DNA of 64,000 nt, taken from the NCBI RefSeq assembly GCF_910592395.1, contig NC_088324.1:11310953-11374952 (forward strand). The letters run 5' to 3'. The translations under genes and the position numbers were made by a program. The notes beneath the pieces were generated by a model that did no database searches, was not told where the DNA came from, and worked only from the letters and a program-made list of their open reading frames with translations. Source of the DNA: Lineus longissimus. Lineage: Eukaryota > Nemertea > Pilidiophora > Heteronemertea > Lineidae. Below are positions 26,401 through 38,801 of this stretch, one piece after another. The number at the start of each line of letters is the position of its first letter. Position 1 is the stretch's first letter.

Positions 26401-29400
26401 AAATTCTAACTTCCAAAGAGAGCTCCAGCACACATCTTTCCCATTAACCTTTCAGGAGGAGAAAAAACGAAAATCTGATCCTTAAATATAGGAAATGTCA
26501 CATCCCTGGACCACATATCTTACACTAACAGTTGATTGTATTACCTTTTCCATAATCCTATCTATTTTGTCCGACACTTTGCCTATGGAGAGGCGCACTT
26601 CTGTGCTTTGTTGGCGAGCCTCAGAGAAAAACACCGGAAGATTTGCATCTGACTGAGACTGTGGTGGTGTTGCGGCAGGAGGTGGGGGTTGCACTGGTAC
26701 TGGGGCAGGGGCTGCAATGCAAGTAAACAATGTTAGGACTATTGTTTGATGGCAAGAGGACACCACACTTATAATGAAATGAGGAGGCAAACTCCTGTAG
26801 ATAGTGACGCTAGTCAAGTATCTTTTCAAGGTCAAAAGCTCTTGACGTCCCTCTGTTGTCTGTTGTTTATTTCAAATGACATTACACAATGTCAGGCGGG
26901 ATGAGCTAACAGAACCAAAAATGACATATGTCACACTCCCTAGTGGAGGATGATGGAGCACCGACCTTGCTGCATCTGTTGCTGAGGAAATGCTTGATTA
27001 TACTGTGGTGGCTGCTGGCCGTACACAGGCTGCTGGAAACCCTGCTGCATCGGCTGAAACAGCGCCAACTGCGACGTCTGGGCCTGCACCCCATGCATAT
27101 TTTGCAGCATCGCCTGCTGAGTCATCATATTCTCGGCGATCTGTTGCTGCGTCGTCATGGGCTGTTGCATCATGGGATTCATTTGTACCGGCATGGTCTG
27201 TTGTTGGTGTATCACAGGTTTGTTCGGCAGGGCTGGTTTGACATGTGGGCGGGATTCCATCACTTGAGGTGACTCAGGTGACTCCTAGGAAAAGGAAAGT
27301 AGAAATGTTATTCAAATGAATTGAAATTCTCATGTCAAGAAAAATAGTTTGTTGGCTGTGAAATGGTACCCCCTTCCTATTCCTTCAATGAAAGGGTACA
27401 TGATTCAACACAACACCCTGTCATGGTGAGAACACACACTAAACCAACCCCGTCATGACCCACTGTGGACTTATATATGTACACCGATACCTAACAGATG
27501 TGTGTATGTGTATGGATACTCAGCCAGTACTCACTTGTAGCCATCACCAGTGTACAAATGTTTAAGGAGTCAGAATTTCCTTGCACTCAATATCCACAAA
27601 ATTATTCAAATTGGTGTAAAATGGCCAATCTCTCACATAACGGATCATTTCCTGCTTTCCATTGTTATGTACAGTAAAGCAATACAGTCACCTGAACACA
27701 CACACTCAGACCTACAAATGGACAATCTATATGATAAATGCGTGTCACCTGACTAACACAATCTCCAAGCCATGTGATGCCATGAGGCCTAGTCCTATTT
27801 TTCAACTTATCAGTTCATTCATGACACCGTATTACATTCATAGTAAGTCTCCTGCCCCTCTATTACGATAATCAGATGCTGACCCAGTTTTTTAAATTCT
27901 TGATAAACTATGACTTGCTTACATGTAATCAACAGGTCAGGCTGGTTCAGTTATATAAGTTAGGGCGAGTTATCAGTTGCATTGTTCTGGACTGACAACA
28001 AGAAATACTGGGCTTTTAACCCTAATTTTGGGTATATGAAATAACAACTTGTCTCATCCGTATTGTCACTGGCACAGACAAGCCTCAAAAGAGATACAAA
28101 CTTCGGTAAGATATGAGATAGGCTACATTCTGGATTGTCCTTTTCATAACTGACACAAGCAAGATTAACAAGTGACACACACTTATGACTCATACAACAA
28201 CCTACCTCTGCTGAAGCATCTGTTGCCTCATCATCTCCATCATGTGACTGTGACTGAGCAGACGGAATGATCGCTTGACCCAAATTTTTCATACGGGAAA
28301 GAAGACGAGCCTTGTCACTTTTCGGAGCCTGGAAGTAAATAAGGCAATCTTCATTATAATTATCTAGCTATCCAAACTGGTGTAGTTATTTGGGCAATAT
28401 TCAAAAACCTTGGGTTCTATTCCAATGCAGATGAAAGAGAGTCAGGAGATACTTGAACACCATGGCCACATAGCCTGAGACAGACTTCATCATAGGAGAC
28501 TTCGGCCAAGATGCTTTCTTTGTCAATGCACAGCAGGCCTGGTGTTTTCCTAAAGAAGATATTTTACCTGTGATAACTGTTCCGATATAGATTTTGATCG
28601 ACCTTTCACAGTCTCCTCAGGTTGGTCTAAGCTGTCTCGAGTCGGCAAGGCAGGAAGAGGGACAGCATTCGTCTCTGGTGATTCACGGTCTCTTGAGAAC
28701 TTAACCTAAAGAAAGTGAAGGATAATGTGTCTGAAAAAGGTTTTAAATCATGGAAACTGTGGAGACTAGAGTTGATTTGGTTGAGAACAGAATAGTGTTT
28801 ATAGTGATAACTGCCAGGTATAGCGCTTTTGATGATGTGTGAAGACTTATTTTCTCTTGAAAATATTTTGATAATTTACTCGCTGGGATTGTTATTGGTA
28901 GATATCAGCTACAAACCTCAAACCACAGGTTTCTTTTCCTATATAATTTCCTTGAAAACATTTAGATCTTAAAACTTCAAAGATGATCGACCCATGATCT
29001 ACTGAAGAGAATTCCAACTCACCCTTCCGATTTCTGTCTCAAATATAAGGGTAGAGTTAGGCGGGATGCGGTTGCTCTTGCCTTGAGCTCCATACGCCAG
29101 GGATGGTGGGACAACAAGAAGACGCTTGCCACCTTTGCACATTCCAACGACACCCTCATCCCAGCCCTGAAAAATAATTGGGAATGAATAAAAAAGTTTG
29201 TATCAGAAAATAACAAATGCCATTTCCATCATTTTGCCTTTTTTATATAAGAGGTAAGTATTACAAGGTCAAAGCTTATGCCAGAAGGACCAACACTCAC
29301 CTTAATGACTTTGCCTTTCCCAATCTTAAACCTATATGGTTTATCTCCAGACAAATTGCTATCAAAAACCTGTCCAAACATATAATTCTGAAGGAGCCAT

Positions 29401-31559
29401 CCAGTGTAACGGACCTCAACTGAGTCATCATTTTCAAGAGCTGGCCCTTCGCCGAGATCAAGATCTTGGGAAACTAATGCCTCCTGGCCTGGTGTCCAGC
29501 AGTTGGCTATGCCTAGCGCCACCTGTTTGGCAAACTCTATAATGTCTGCATCGGTGTCAAACAACATGGACCAACTTTGGCGGGAATCATCATAGAATGT
29601 TGCATATCTATTTTTCTGGACCTGAAGAGAAAGATGACGCATGGAGTACATTTTGATGAAATCTTCCTGGAGAATCTATTGCACAACTTGAGAGATTCAG
29701 GTAGGCCTTCCAACTCACATGTACGAGATGGTCTGTCATGGGTAAGGGATTCAATAATGTTGGAAAAACTGCTATAATGAAATATGCTGTGTTCGAAGAG
29801 GGTGTGACAAGACTGAAGCATCCACAACATGCTAAACTTACTGTCAATTTAAAGTTGGCTGATATCTTGGCGCTGGTCAGGGGCTGTGTTTTACTGTAGT
29901 AGAGTAAAATCTTGTACTGCAAATAAAAAGTAGTTGATGTACAGGTCATTATTGTCTCAACACATTGACTAGTGTTTTACAGGGTGTCACAGATGAGAAA
30001 GAAGGAGAGTGTTAGTCAGTTTTGCTATCTAAAGTACATAGCTTCAACATTGATTGCAGTGCAATCACATAACAGATCTTGCAACTGAGCAATCTGTGAG
30101 AATTCAAAACTTCGTTCAAAAACATGGTGACTTTACATGTGGTGCTGTACGAAATCAACAAAACTCACATCTTTGGATTGTGGATGTCCTAACACAGCTG
30201 CTCCTACTTTTCCTTGACTTGCATATTGATTATCAACACTGAAGAAGAAAAGTTATTTCATGATTGATGCAAAATGAAAAGTGCAAAGTGCTATTCTCAA
30301 AGCAATCTCTGTACAAGAATCACAGACCAAAGGCAGGTTCTGTCTCAAATAGCCAGAATGGCATCAAATATAAGACAGCATGGCCTTAGAGTTTCAATTT
30401 GAATCACAAAACATGCACACTGTTCCTGTAGATTTACGATTGTATAGAGAAAGATGAGCTATCATTGATACTTAAATTCTTAGTTTCATTTCATCAGCTG
30501 AAAACACTATTTCCCCACAGTTCATGGCGACGTGTCATACTTCTACATCTCCTTCATCCCATTCAAGGGACTGTTAATGACCTTATGTATCTGAACTTTT
30601 CTGCCAACTACACCTACTATTTATATGCATGAACAGCACATGCTTTCATCAGTGAAGAGGCTTGTCCACCACCACTCTGCTGAGCTTGGGGAGCTTCTGC
30701 AAAAACACAGAAATATTTCAAACAAATGAATTGGTTATCATGACATCTCTTTCAAATGACAAAGCTCTGAAACAAGTTTGAAGACATGAATGACTAAACA
30801 GACTCCGAATCATCAGACAGTCACTTAAAACATGTACAATGACAATCCTATTCTATCCATCCAATAGTTGTTTTGCAAATTAAAACAAATCAAGGAATAC
30901 AGATTGTACAATAGAATGCAAGTGATTTTATAGCCTTTCCAAATGATACTGTAACAATGCTAACATACCTTTCTTTGGCTGTTTTGGAGCTGTATACTTC
31001 AATGATTCATTGCCGCCCTGGCCGCTAGCTTTGTCTACTCCAAACAAGTTAGCAAGCTTGGAGCTGAAATAGCAGATAATCAACCCATTAGTAAGCTTCA
31101 GCTACTAGCACAAAATCCAATGAAATATTGTCCATAACTGTATGCAATGGTATACATTTATTACAAATAAATGCATGCACAATAATGATAGTCGTGTGGC
31201 GTTAGCACTGTTCATAGCCCCAGGCCTACTAATGTATACTATACACAACACATCACAAGCATTTTAATATTTTCTAACTTTACTTGACCTCGGCTATTTT
31301 CAACATTGAGGCCGAGGGGGTAACCACAGGGTCAGGGATGTCAGGGGCACATGCCACTGAGTCATGCGTCAGTTATAAGGGGTCTAGTAAAAGGGTTCAG
31401 GCAGAAGAGAAACCCTTCATGGACATTTTACAATCTCAATCTGACTGATCAAGACAAAAAATTCGTCTGCACAGTCAGAACAGAACATATTTTGTACATT
31501 TACCTGCTACCACCAGACATGAAATCATGATCATCTTCGTCACCACCTAAACTAAACAT
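20494..31559 (-). CDS. FKBP15: FK506-binding protein 15 (WAFL type), complete, 24 exons
   Basis: Endosome/actin-linked protein with WH1, FKBP and coiled-coil regions. Exons, right to left: 31504-31559, 30969-31063, 30618-30696, 30169-30238, 29842-29916, 29301-29621, 29023-29166, 28568-28705, 28206-28328, 26966-27284, 26545-26711, 26037-26245, 25555-25829, 25037-25329, 24649-24801, 24140-24232, 23398-23745, 23067-23219, 22531-22873, 22085-22168, 21835-21954, 21260-21491, 20856-21021, 20494-20577. They total 1380 codons with every phase matching. Landmarks are [23 protein letters not shown], the WH1 strand [15 protein letters not shown] motifs [25 protein letters not shown] and SLAYGAQG, a Gln/Met/Pro-rich linker, coiled coils ([14 protein letters not shown]), an acidic stretch, and the end [16 protein letters not shown]. 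This order and ending match vertebrate FKBP15 (about 1219 residues). The acidic exons near the 3' end are longer here. Confidence 0.97.
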
Positions 31560-33025
31560 GTTGGCACTATCTGGTAGTAATCATGGTCCAAATTAAGAAG
31601 AAATTAAGAGAAATTTCAGATCAAAAGTGGGCGATTCGAAGTCATGAGCTTTCCACTTCCGCATAGGAGACTGGTACTTGGTATGATATGTATAAAAAAT
31701 GTACATTTTATGTGATGTCGAACTAGTCTGCGTACTTGTCGTTCGTGTACAAATGCCTGAAAATGCTTGGAGTTGAAGATGAAATTTGAATTTGAATGTA
31801 TACAGTTTTGAAAAAATCCACTCCTTCCTCGACGGCAACAGCGGACCACAGCATGTGCCACAGACATGGTTGTGACTGCGAAATGAATAGTGTCGTCGCG
31901 GCCGCGGTCATTACAAATGCCTGAAAATGCTTGGAGTTGAAGATGAAATGGTACATAAAGTGTCATCTTCTTGGTGTCAGTTCCTTCAATAGCCCATCCG
32001 ACATCAGAGTTACACAATCTCCGCATTGCATTGGCGAACTTTATTGTAGGACTACTCTTATGGTTACACCATGTACAGTAGAGACACCAGTGCTCACACA
32101 CACGAACTAAAACGTCTGAAGACAGATTGTGATATTGTCTCCAGTATCAAACCACGCAGGCAAAGCAGAGTTGGTCATTTATGGTATAACCTAAACTCCG
32201 GAGGTAGCCCATTCGTCATCCTTCTTACTTTCTTCATGAGATAAACGAGGCTGATCTACTCCGTCCGTGCATGCACTGTACTCAAGCTCTACCAGCGCAG
32301 GCACTCGTCAAAGTCACTTTCCGCGTTCACAGACTCCGGAGCCGTCTACGTATATACGCGTATCTATGAGACCACAACAGGTAAACTGATGATAAATTTT
32401 AATGGACAATAATCATTTACAGTAATATGAACTCTATACTTCCAAACATCATAAGAATGCATTATTTGAACAAACAGCCACATATTTCTGACGCGACAAT
32501 TGACTGAGGCTTATAAAAAGACTGTAGATCGGTTGGAGGACAGTGTCCATTCGAGAGAGCATTCCTTTCTATCATGTGCCTTTAGTATTTAGTGCCTTAG
32601 GTATTGAAGGTCCCGTGTGTCTTTAGAACCATACCTGATCCATTACCAAATATCAGGGAAGGAAACTTTTTCCTGGGGACATAAATACTGCTACACCAGA
32701 ATTTCTACTAAGAACATGCCGGTCGAACCCAAAGTTCTGGGTGTTCTTTATCAACCCATATCCATGGACAAAGCAAACAATATCTTCCCACCAGATATGA
32801 TGAGTGTGTCGGCTCGGACACAGAGAGCCGCGTCTCTCACATTAGTCACATGAATATAAAGTTTCAGCTTTGTCACTTTGGTGTCATTCCCTTCCTTTGA
32901 AAGCTGACGACACGAAAGCTTCTCTGTTCTACTCGTCATCATTTTCTTCCTCGTTTGACCGGCGTGAAAGGCAATTCTGTCCGTTGCTAATTAGATCATA
33001 TCCGATTTGGTGTCGATTGATGACA
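31560..33025. other. Intergenic region upstream of FKBP15
   Basis: It holds the FKBP15 5' leader/promoter and the far 3' flank of the minus-strand R-P-T gene. A TATAAAAAG-like string lies near 32513 without a linked gene. No coding sequence could be supported. Confidence 0.4.
31748..31959. repeat. 38-bp direct repeat upstream of FKBP15
   Basis: The same 38 bases, TACAAATGCCTGAAAATGCT and its continuation to GATGAAAT, occur at 31748-31785 and 31922-31959 with no mismatch I can see. The 136 bases between them are unrelated and contain a NotI-like GCGGCCGC. It lies within 400 bp of the FKBP15 start codon. Confidence 0.8.
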
Positions 33026-34282
33026 TCACTGCTCCGCAATATCGTCCGTGTCCTCAAGGTTACCCTTCGACTTTTTCCGTTTTCCCGACCCTTTCTTCCG
33101 ACTCCCTTTGCTGCTGCGCCTTCTTTCATTGGGCGCATCTCCACCTTCTTGTTGATGACCTTGAACTACATCATTATCGCTTTCTGCATTTTCCAAACCA
33201 GTTTTATGGGCCACGTTTGTTTCGTTCTCATTCGTATTTTCTGTCCCGATCGGAGTTCCTCGGCTCGTAGGCTCAGTACCAGTTTCTTCTTGTCGTTGCA
33301 CATCCACCTGATCTTGATACTCAGTTTGACCTTGATTCTCACTCGGACTTTGACCTTGATTCTCTATTCGATCTTGACCTATTTGTTGTCCCTGAACCTC
33401 TACGTGACCTTGACCATCTTCGATATCATGGTCCTCCCGTATATTCTCCAGTTCATTCTCCACTGTCGCGCCATTTTGGGATGTCGTCTGCTTTTGTGTT
33501 TTGTTGACACTGGTTGCCGGATGTTCCGAGATTTTCTTGCCTGCTGATGACTCCTTTACTGGTGTCTTTCGACCTTTCGCTGACGTCATGTCATTTCTTT
33601 TAATATTGCTTGACGTTGCTTGTTTTTTGGCGGCTGGAACGACATACGGTGTAGCTGCTTTCTTGTTTTGCTTTATGGGGGTGTTTACCGTGTCTCTTTG
33701 TTTCTGTTCTGAAGCACTTTCCGGTCCCTGTTTTGGTATCAGATAGCTTTTCTTTTCCGCTGGTTTCTCAAACTGAGGCCTGAATTCATCAGCCCTTTTA
33801 AATCTGGATAACCGATCAAAGGCAGAGAGGCTCCGACTCCGTACTGGGGACGGAGGTTCTCTTTGCCGAGAGGTTTTTGGACATTCAGGCAACTCAACGT
33901 AACTTTTGCTTATCCAGTCTCCCTTCTGGGGCTTCTTCCAAACCGGCCAATAAATCTTTGTCGACGCTTCTCTGAGTTTGTAACTGACAGTTGGCCGGTT
34001 GACTCGACTGACGATGCCCTGAACCTCATATTGGTCGGCTGAACGCCAGGTCCCCGGGTAGTGTTTGGACAGAATCACTCCACGGTAGACGTCCTTCCCA
34101 GCCGTGATCGCAGCCTCGAGCTCCTGTTGCTCATAGTACCGCCTCTCCCGGGACCAAAGTCGCGAATGGCGGGCGTGAGAGGTCGTAGGGCGCTGCATTC
34201 GGTCAACGATGTCATCGATTTGGCTCTCCGTGTAGTGTCCCTGTCCGATTGGTGAGTATACATCTATGGCGGATTCGGCCAT
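33026..34282 (-). CDS. R-P-T motif protein 1 (unrecognised family)
   Basis: A single coding exon of 418 residues. The ATG at 34282 lies 18 bases inside an exon that opens after a TTTCAG acceptor at 34301-34303, so a 5'UTR exon exists farther right. Two N-terminal motifs are visible: GHYTESQIDDIVDRMQRPTT and, ~60 residues on, HYPGTWRSADQYEVQGIVSR followed by VNRPTVS. Both fit the pattern Y-x-G...I-V-x-R-h-x-R-P-T shared with the genes at 37269 and 44885. The rest is basic and low-complexity (K, S, T, P), then Gln-rich with repeated QGQ, ending in a Lys/Arg cluster and an acidic tail. No signal peptide, membrane segment or enzyme motif is seen. A cytoskeletal or axonemal filament-binding role is possible from the basic short-repeat layout, but that is a guess. 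Confidence 0.8.
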   Translation of the reverse strand: MAESAIDVYSPIGQGHYTESQIDDIVDRMQRPTTSHARHSRLWSRERRYYEQQELEAAITAGKDVYRGVILSKHYPGTWRSADQYEVQGIVSRVNRPTVSYKLREASTKIYWPVWKKPQKGDWISKSYVELPECPKTSRQREPPSPVRSRSLSAFDRLSRFKRADEFRPQFEKPAEKKSYLIPKQGPESASEQKQRDTVNTPIKQNKKAATPYVVPAAKKQATSSNIKRNDMTSAKGRKTPVKESSAGKKISEHPATSVNKTQKQTTSQNGATVENELENIREDHDIEDGQGHVEVQGQQIGQDRIENQGQSPSENQGQTEYQDQVDVQRQEETGTEPTSRGTPIGTENTNENETNVAHKTGLENAESDNDVVQGHQQEGGDAPNERRRSSKGSRKKGSGKRKKSKGNLEDTDDIAEQ

Positions 34283-37268
34283 TTTGGATTCCTGGACAAC
34301 CTGAAACGAGAGAATTCGGGAAAAGGTGAGGAAGTGAAACAATGGCGTTTTCCTCTGTTTTAAAGGGGTTGTCGGGCATCGCTTTGGCGACAGCATAAGC
34401 TACGTTTCCAACAACTGATTTTGCGAAGACATGACAACACATGGGTCGTGTTCTCTGAAAAGATAATGTGTGAAACGACAACCCGAAGGTGGGAAGCAAG
34501 CGAAAACAGAAGACGAACCTTATAGTCCCGCAGAACTGGCGGATGCAGGAGCGGGAAACGCATGGCTGCCGTGAGGTCGCCGCTCAACCACATGACTTGG
34601 AGGTGTGACAGGAAGGAGAGCTTTTGCTGAAAGACTTCGCTCCAGTTTCCAAGTAGCTAGGTTATTCGTGTACTATTGCCCTGACATTACTTTTGCCTTA
34701 GATATATTGGGATGGTTGTTAGGCCCTAATCCACTATATACCAAAAATGTAAGGACATTCTTCGACAATACTGAATTAGGATATCTAAATAAGCATAAAT
34801 CTACTGTCACTAATTAACTCCCATGTGGTCGATATTTGTTAGTTCAAATGGAGGCGAGTGTCAGGGTTGTAAAGAATATATTGAACAGAATAAAGGGGTT
34901 TTAGAATTGCGGATTAATCTGGCTTATTACGAGCAAAATCGATGGTTTACACTCAAACCCCTTTCCCCGTCAGCCCTTTTTGACGACTTCTACCGAAGTC
35001 ATTTTCTCGTGGTTACCACTCGGCTTACCATGTCATCAAAAAGTTCCATGTCGTCACGATGTAACATCGTAATCAAGTGTCACCAATTGGACATTGTCAT
35101 GTTTAAGGCAAGGACAACTTGAACTTATATCAGCCTTAAATATCCCCCCTGCAAAATTAGTATGCACATTCCTAGCAAATATTTGAATACAGGATTATAC
35201 CAGCCTGATGACACTTCAATTATGTAGCCAGGGGGTAGGCCTACCAGAGTGTAAATCTTCAATTCTAAAAGCAAGAATACGAGTTTTTTTGCGTAAATCA
35301 TAAATTACATTTCTTTTGGGAAAATATAGTATCTTTCTATGGGCTTACTTCCTATCGCCTATGGCTGTCTACGATACACACTCTGAAAGAAATTTAAAAC
35401 TCATTTTTTCAACGATGATTATGAAAAAACCTGTGCTTCGCAGTGCATCAATGATATTCAGGCCTATGAAGGGGGGAGCCCCGTCTACATGTATAATAAA
35501 AGAACATCTAAACCTTTAAAAAACACGTACCTCGCCTTTTGACTGTCCTAAATTTCTATCCCACTCAATTGATAAGGTAATGCTGTTAACATTCAAAATG
35601 TAGAATTTTCCTCGGGTTGTACCATTTTCTGGTTGTCACGCTACTGACACGATGTTTATGGTAGCCAGTATATTACTAATCAATTAATGCATTATTAATT
35701 TGCATTCCAGTTTAATTTCACACTAGAAGTATGTAGATTTATGTCTGTATTTGTAATCGATTACACTCCTCGATTTGGCAACTCAGAGTGAAACTTGTTG
35801 CATGGTTCTATAACGGAACTTCCATTGGACAGAGCTCGGTTTCAACATAACTTGCCGACATCGCACGTACATTTGTAAATACAATCTTACCAGATGCAAA
35901 TGATTATTTGGACAAATTGAGGAAAATTTACCTACTGTCTGTTCCAACTAACGAATGGTAGAAAACATCCAAAAAATCACTCAAAAGTACAGCATAAATC
36001 AACCCAGGCTGTACCCGAATGTACTCGATTCCGCGATAACCTGACCTGAAACGATCATCTGCGTCTCTGGCCGATCAAATATTATTTCTCCAATGTTTGG
36101 AATGCTTGATCGTATTTATCCATTATTGATTGATTATTGAGCAAATGATCAATTAGCAAGGAAAGAAAATATAGCAGTTGTTGAACTTTATTGAAATGAG
36201 ATTAGTTTTAGCTTTAAATAAACTCGCGTGTTACTCGTAAAATCAAATTTAGTTAAGATAAATAAACTTTTTAAAATCTGATTGTTTCGCTTTTTGCCTT
36301 CGGAAATCTTTTGATAGTGTTTTGGTACATTATGTTAGCTCGTTAACATATCCACAGAAGCATTGGGTTTTGATCGGGAAATCATGAATCGGGGAAATGA
36401 TCATGTCGTCGTTGGTCTGCGAGACATAGAAATCCGACCGTATGAAGAAATAATATCAAGAAGAAGAAGAAGAAGAAGAATATAAATAAACTCTGGTGAC
36501 TACGGTAGCCCAAGAACATGCATCTTGCTTTTAGATTAACTCAGCCCTGGCAGAGATTATATCCTTTTTGGTCGACATATACGGCGATAACCAATTTGTA
36601 CATGGGTCATAAATCCTTTAAAAACAAAAGTTTAAAAGAAAATGTTATTTTTGCCTTAAATAAATTAACTGCTTTCAATTCTATATTGGTATATCAATAA
36701 GAACGATTTAAGGTTTCCATGGCGTTATAACAAGTTGTGACTTCGCAGTGAGGTCAGTGAACTCAATCCATATATTCGTGAAATTCTAGGTGAGAAGTAT
36801 GCACTTTTTGATATCAGTAACTTTCTGCTAAGTATATGATCAATAGGACTTGCGTCTTTTGGAAAATTACTGGCTTTCTGAATGGAGCTAGCCCGAAAGT
36901 GAAACGAGCCGGATCAAGATTGTGACTGAAACTAGACTGTGAGGTTGCGACTTAAACTGGACTGAGAGAATACGTTCAAGGGCATTACGTTGAGGGCAGA
37001 GTGTCAGTTTGTCACAAACAGGATTTATACGTAATCCATAGAGACATCGGTGACGGAAGTTGGCAAGCACTCCTTTTCCTTTCGGTACATATACTGTGTA
37101 AGACAATTCAGAAATCCGCCTTTTCTGGACATCGCCGGGAACCCTTCAAAACCGCAACGGCACGAGGTTAGTCCAATTCGACATTCACCAAAACCAGGAC
37201 TGGTTGCTGGATCAAAGAATTGTGGTTGTTTCGAGCAATATTGACATTTGAGTCATAATCGGACAATC
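34283..37268. other. Intergenic region between two divergent R-P-T genes
   Basis: About 3 kb without supported coding sequence. The left few hundred bases should hold the 5'UTR exon and promoter of the minus-strand gene, and the right end the promoter of the plus-strand gene at 37269. A GAA microsatellite lies at 36458-36480. Confidence 0.45.
36458..36480. repeat. (AAG)n microsatellite
   Basis: Seven consecutive AAG triplets in AT-rich intergenic DNA. Confidence 0.9.
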
Positions 37269-37835
37269 ATGGCGGAACAACCAGCAACGACCGTTCATGT
37301 CGGCCGGCGCCGCCGAAAGAGAGAGGACCGCATTTCGGCCATCCCGCGCGTAGTCACCTTCAGCGAGATGCAGCTCATCTTGAGCCGCCTGACTCGGCCC
37401 ACAATGTCAAGCAGCTCCCGGAGTACGATGATGGCCCAGGCACCAAGCCGCAACAAACCAGTGGGAAATCAGTCTGCGGGCAGGCGACGGGTTGTGACAA
37501 TCTCACCGCTCCCTGTCCTCGATCCAGACAGATTCGTCGGTAACTATCGGCAGCTCACTTTCGAGGAGCAGAATTTTATCTCGTCTCGTTTGTCCTCTTA
37601 TGAAAAGGGTCCGCCAGACTCGAAGAGGATACCCAGTCCTGTTTTAAAGCAGAAATGTGGGACTCTCGGAAGCTATGCATGGCAGGGACAGACGGATCGA
37701 TTGCGCAATGACGTGCCTACGTCTCGACCAAACACGGCGTTGCCAGCGGTGTTTTGCGAGCCAAGCGGACTGAATTTCTATGGAAATAATGCAACACCCA
37801 CGTTTAGGATTTATACACCGAACTATTTTCCGTGA
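37269..37835 (+). CDS. R-P-T motif protein 2 (unrecognised family)
   Basis: A single exon of 188 residues starting at the ATG of MAEQPATTVHV. It is strongly basic near the N-terminus (GRRRRKRE). The first motif reads TFSEMQLILSRLTRPTMSSS, and the second reads LPVLDPDRFVGNYRQLTFEE followed by QNFISSRLSS, in which the final R-P-T is lost. Spacing and the LPxLDxDxxxG lead-in match the proteins at 33026 and 44885, so I treat them as paralogues. No stop or frameshift interrupts it. A minus-strand gene of the same family lies 3 kb left and the calcium-sensor gene starts 1 kb right. AATAAA near 38313 could end the transcript. Function unknown; a role with a filament or in sperm or cilia is only a guess. 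Confidence 0.75.
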   Translation: MAEQPATTVHVGRRRRKREDRISAIPRVVTFSEMQLILSRLTRPTMSSSSRSTMMAQAPSRNKPVGNQSAGRRRVVTISPLPVLDPDRFVGNYRQLTFEEQNFISSRLSSYEKGPPDSKRIPSPVLKQKCGTLGSYAWQGQTDRLRNDVPTSRPNTALPAVFCEPSGLNFYGNNATPTFRIYTPNYFP

Positions 37836-38801
37836 AGTTGGTCGTTGGTGCTGCTCAGAATGAATTGGAGACAGTCTGGACCCTCTCCGTGGCACCTGAA
37901 CCAAATGGACTTTTTTAATCATCACCTGACACAATGTCTTGATGGACGAAAGACAGTTTTGTATTCGGCAAAGGAAAGACATTTTGGAGTCATAATAGAG
38001 ACGTCTAGAACGTTTGTACGTTTTATGTGCTAAAGGAATCCGCACAGTCCCCCATTTAAGAAAGGTCCAAGGCACAAATTCTCTCGAAATGGTGCAGAAA
38101 AATGTAGTTTTAAAATATTAGAGAGGTTTAGAAATATATACTAGAGAGGTTACAAAAAGGCTTGATTCTGTTTCAAGCCCATATGTTTTAGTTTTGTCGG
38201 TATATCAGAAATAGTCTTTAGTCCATTAAAAGAGAGAGCTGCAGCAAGTTCTTCAAAACAATTTTCGACCGCATCGCCCACACGATGTTATCACAGTAAA
38301 GTTTGCATTCGGAAATAAAACAGCTCTTTTTACAAAACATTGTTACTTCAAAAGTTCGTTCTGTATCGTAAAACTGGTCTTGCTTTTTGCCAGATGACAC
38401 TAATTTTCTTTCAGCTCAGTTTCAGTATCCTTTACTCTTTACTAAGTGGCTGGTCCAAGTTCTGTGACAGACAAGTTACCGATGGTCACACTGAGTGACA
38501 GTCAAGGCCATTAAATTAACTATATAGCGTTGTAATAAGGTATGCTTTGCCCCCTGTCTATAGTCCCTTTCCCGTTAAGTGTGAAAAACCCCTTGAGCCA
38601 TAATCAATATCTTGCGTGGTAAAGTGTCTTGCCAAAGGCCAACAACCAATATCACCATTACGTCATTTTGAGATGCAAGTCATGTGATACATGGTTGCTG
38701 TGGCTGTTCAATATGGCGGACGGACCAAAATTGCTGTCAAGCTGCTGAGTAAAAAATATTGATATAAAATGTGAATAAAACGCTTGGATACCTCACCAAG
38801 G
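37836..38801 (+). other. 3' flank of R-P-T gene 2 and promoter region of the calcium-sensor gene
   Basis: No coding sequence seen. AATAAA near 38313 is a candidate end for the upstream gene. The start codon at 38802 follows AT-rich leader sequence with no clear TATA box. Confidence 0.4.

Noticed and set aside
32870-33547. 225-codon open frame on the plus strand
   Set aside because: It is antisense to the Gln/Lys-rich part of the R-P-T gene at 33026-34282 and starts outside it; its hydrophobic composition is the mirror of acidic and Gln codons. No family resemblance or splice support.
37644-38075. 143-codon minus-strand frame overlapping R-P-T gene 2
   Set aside because: Overlaps the coding end of the plus-strand gene with its recognisable motifs; no features of its own.
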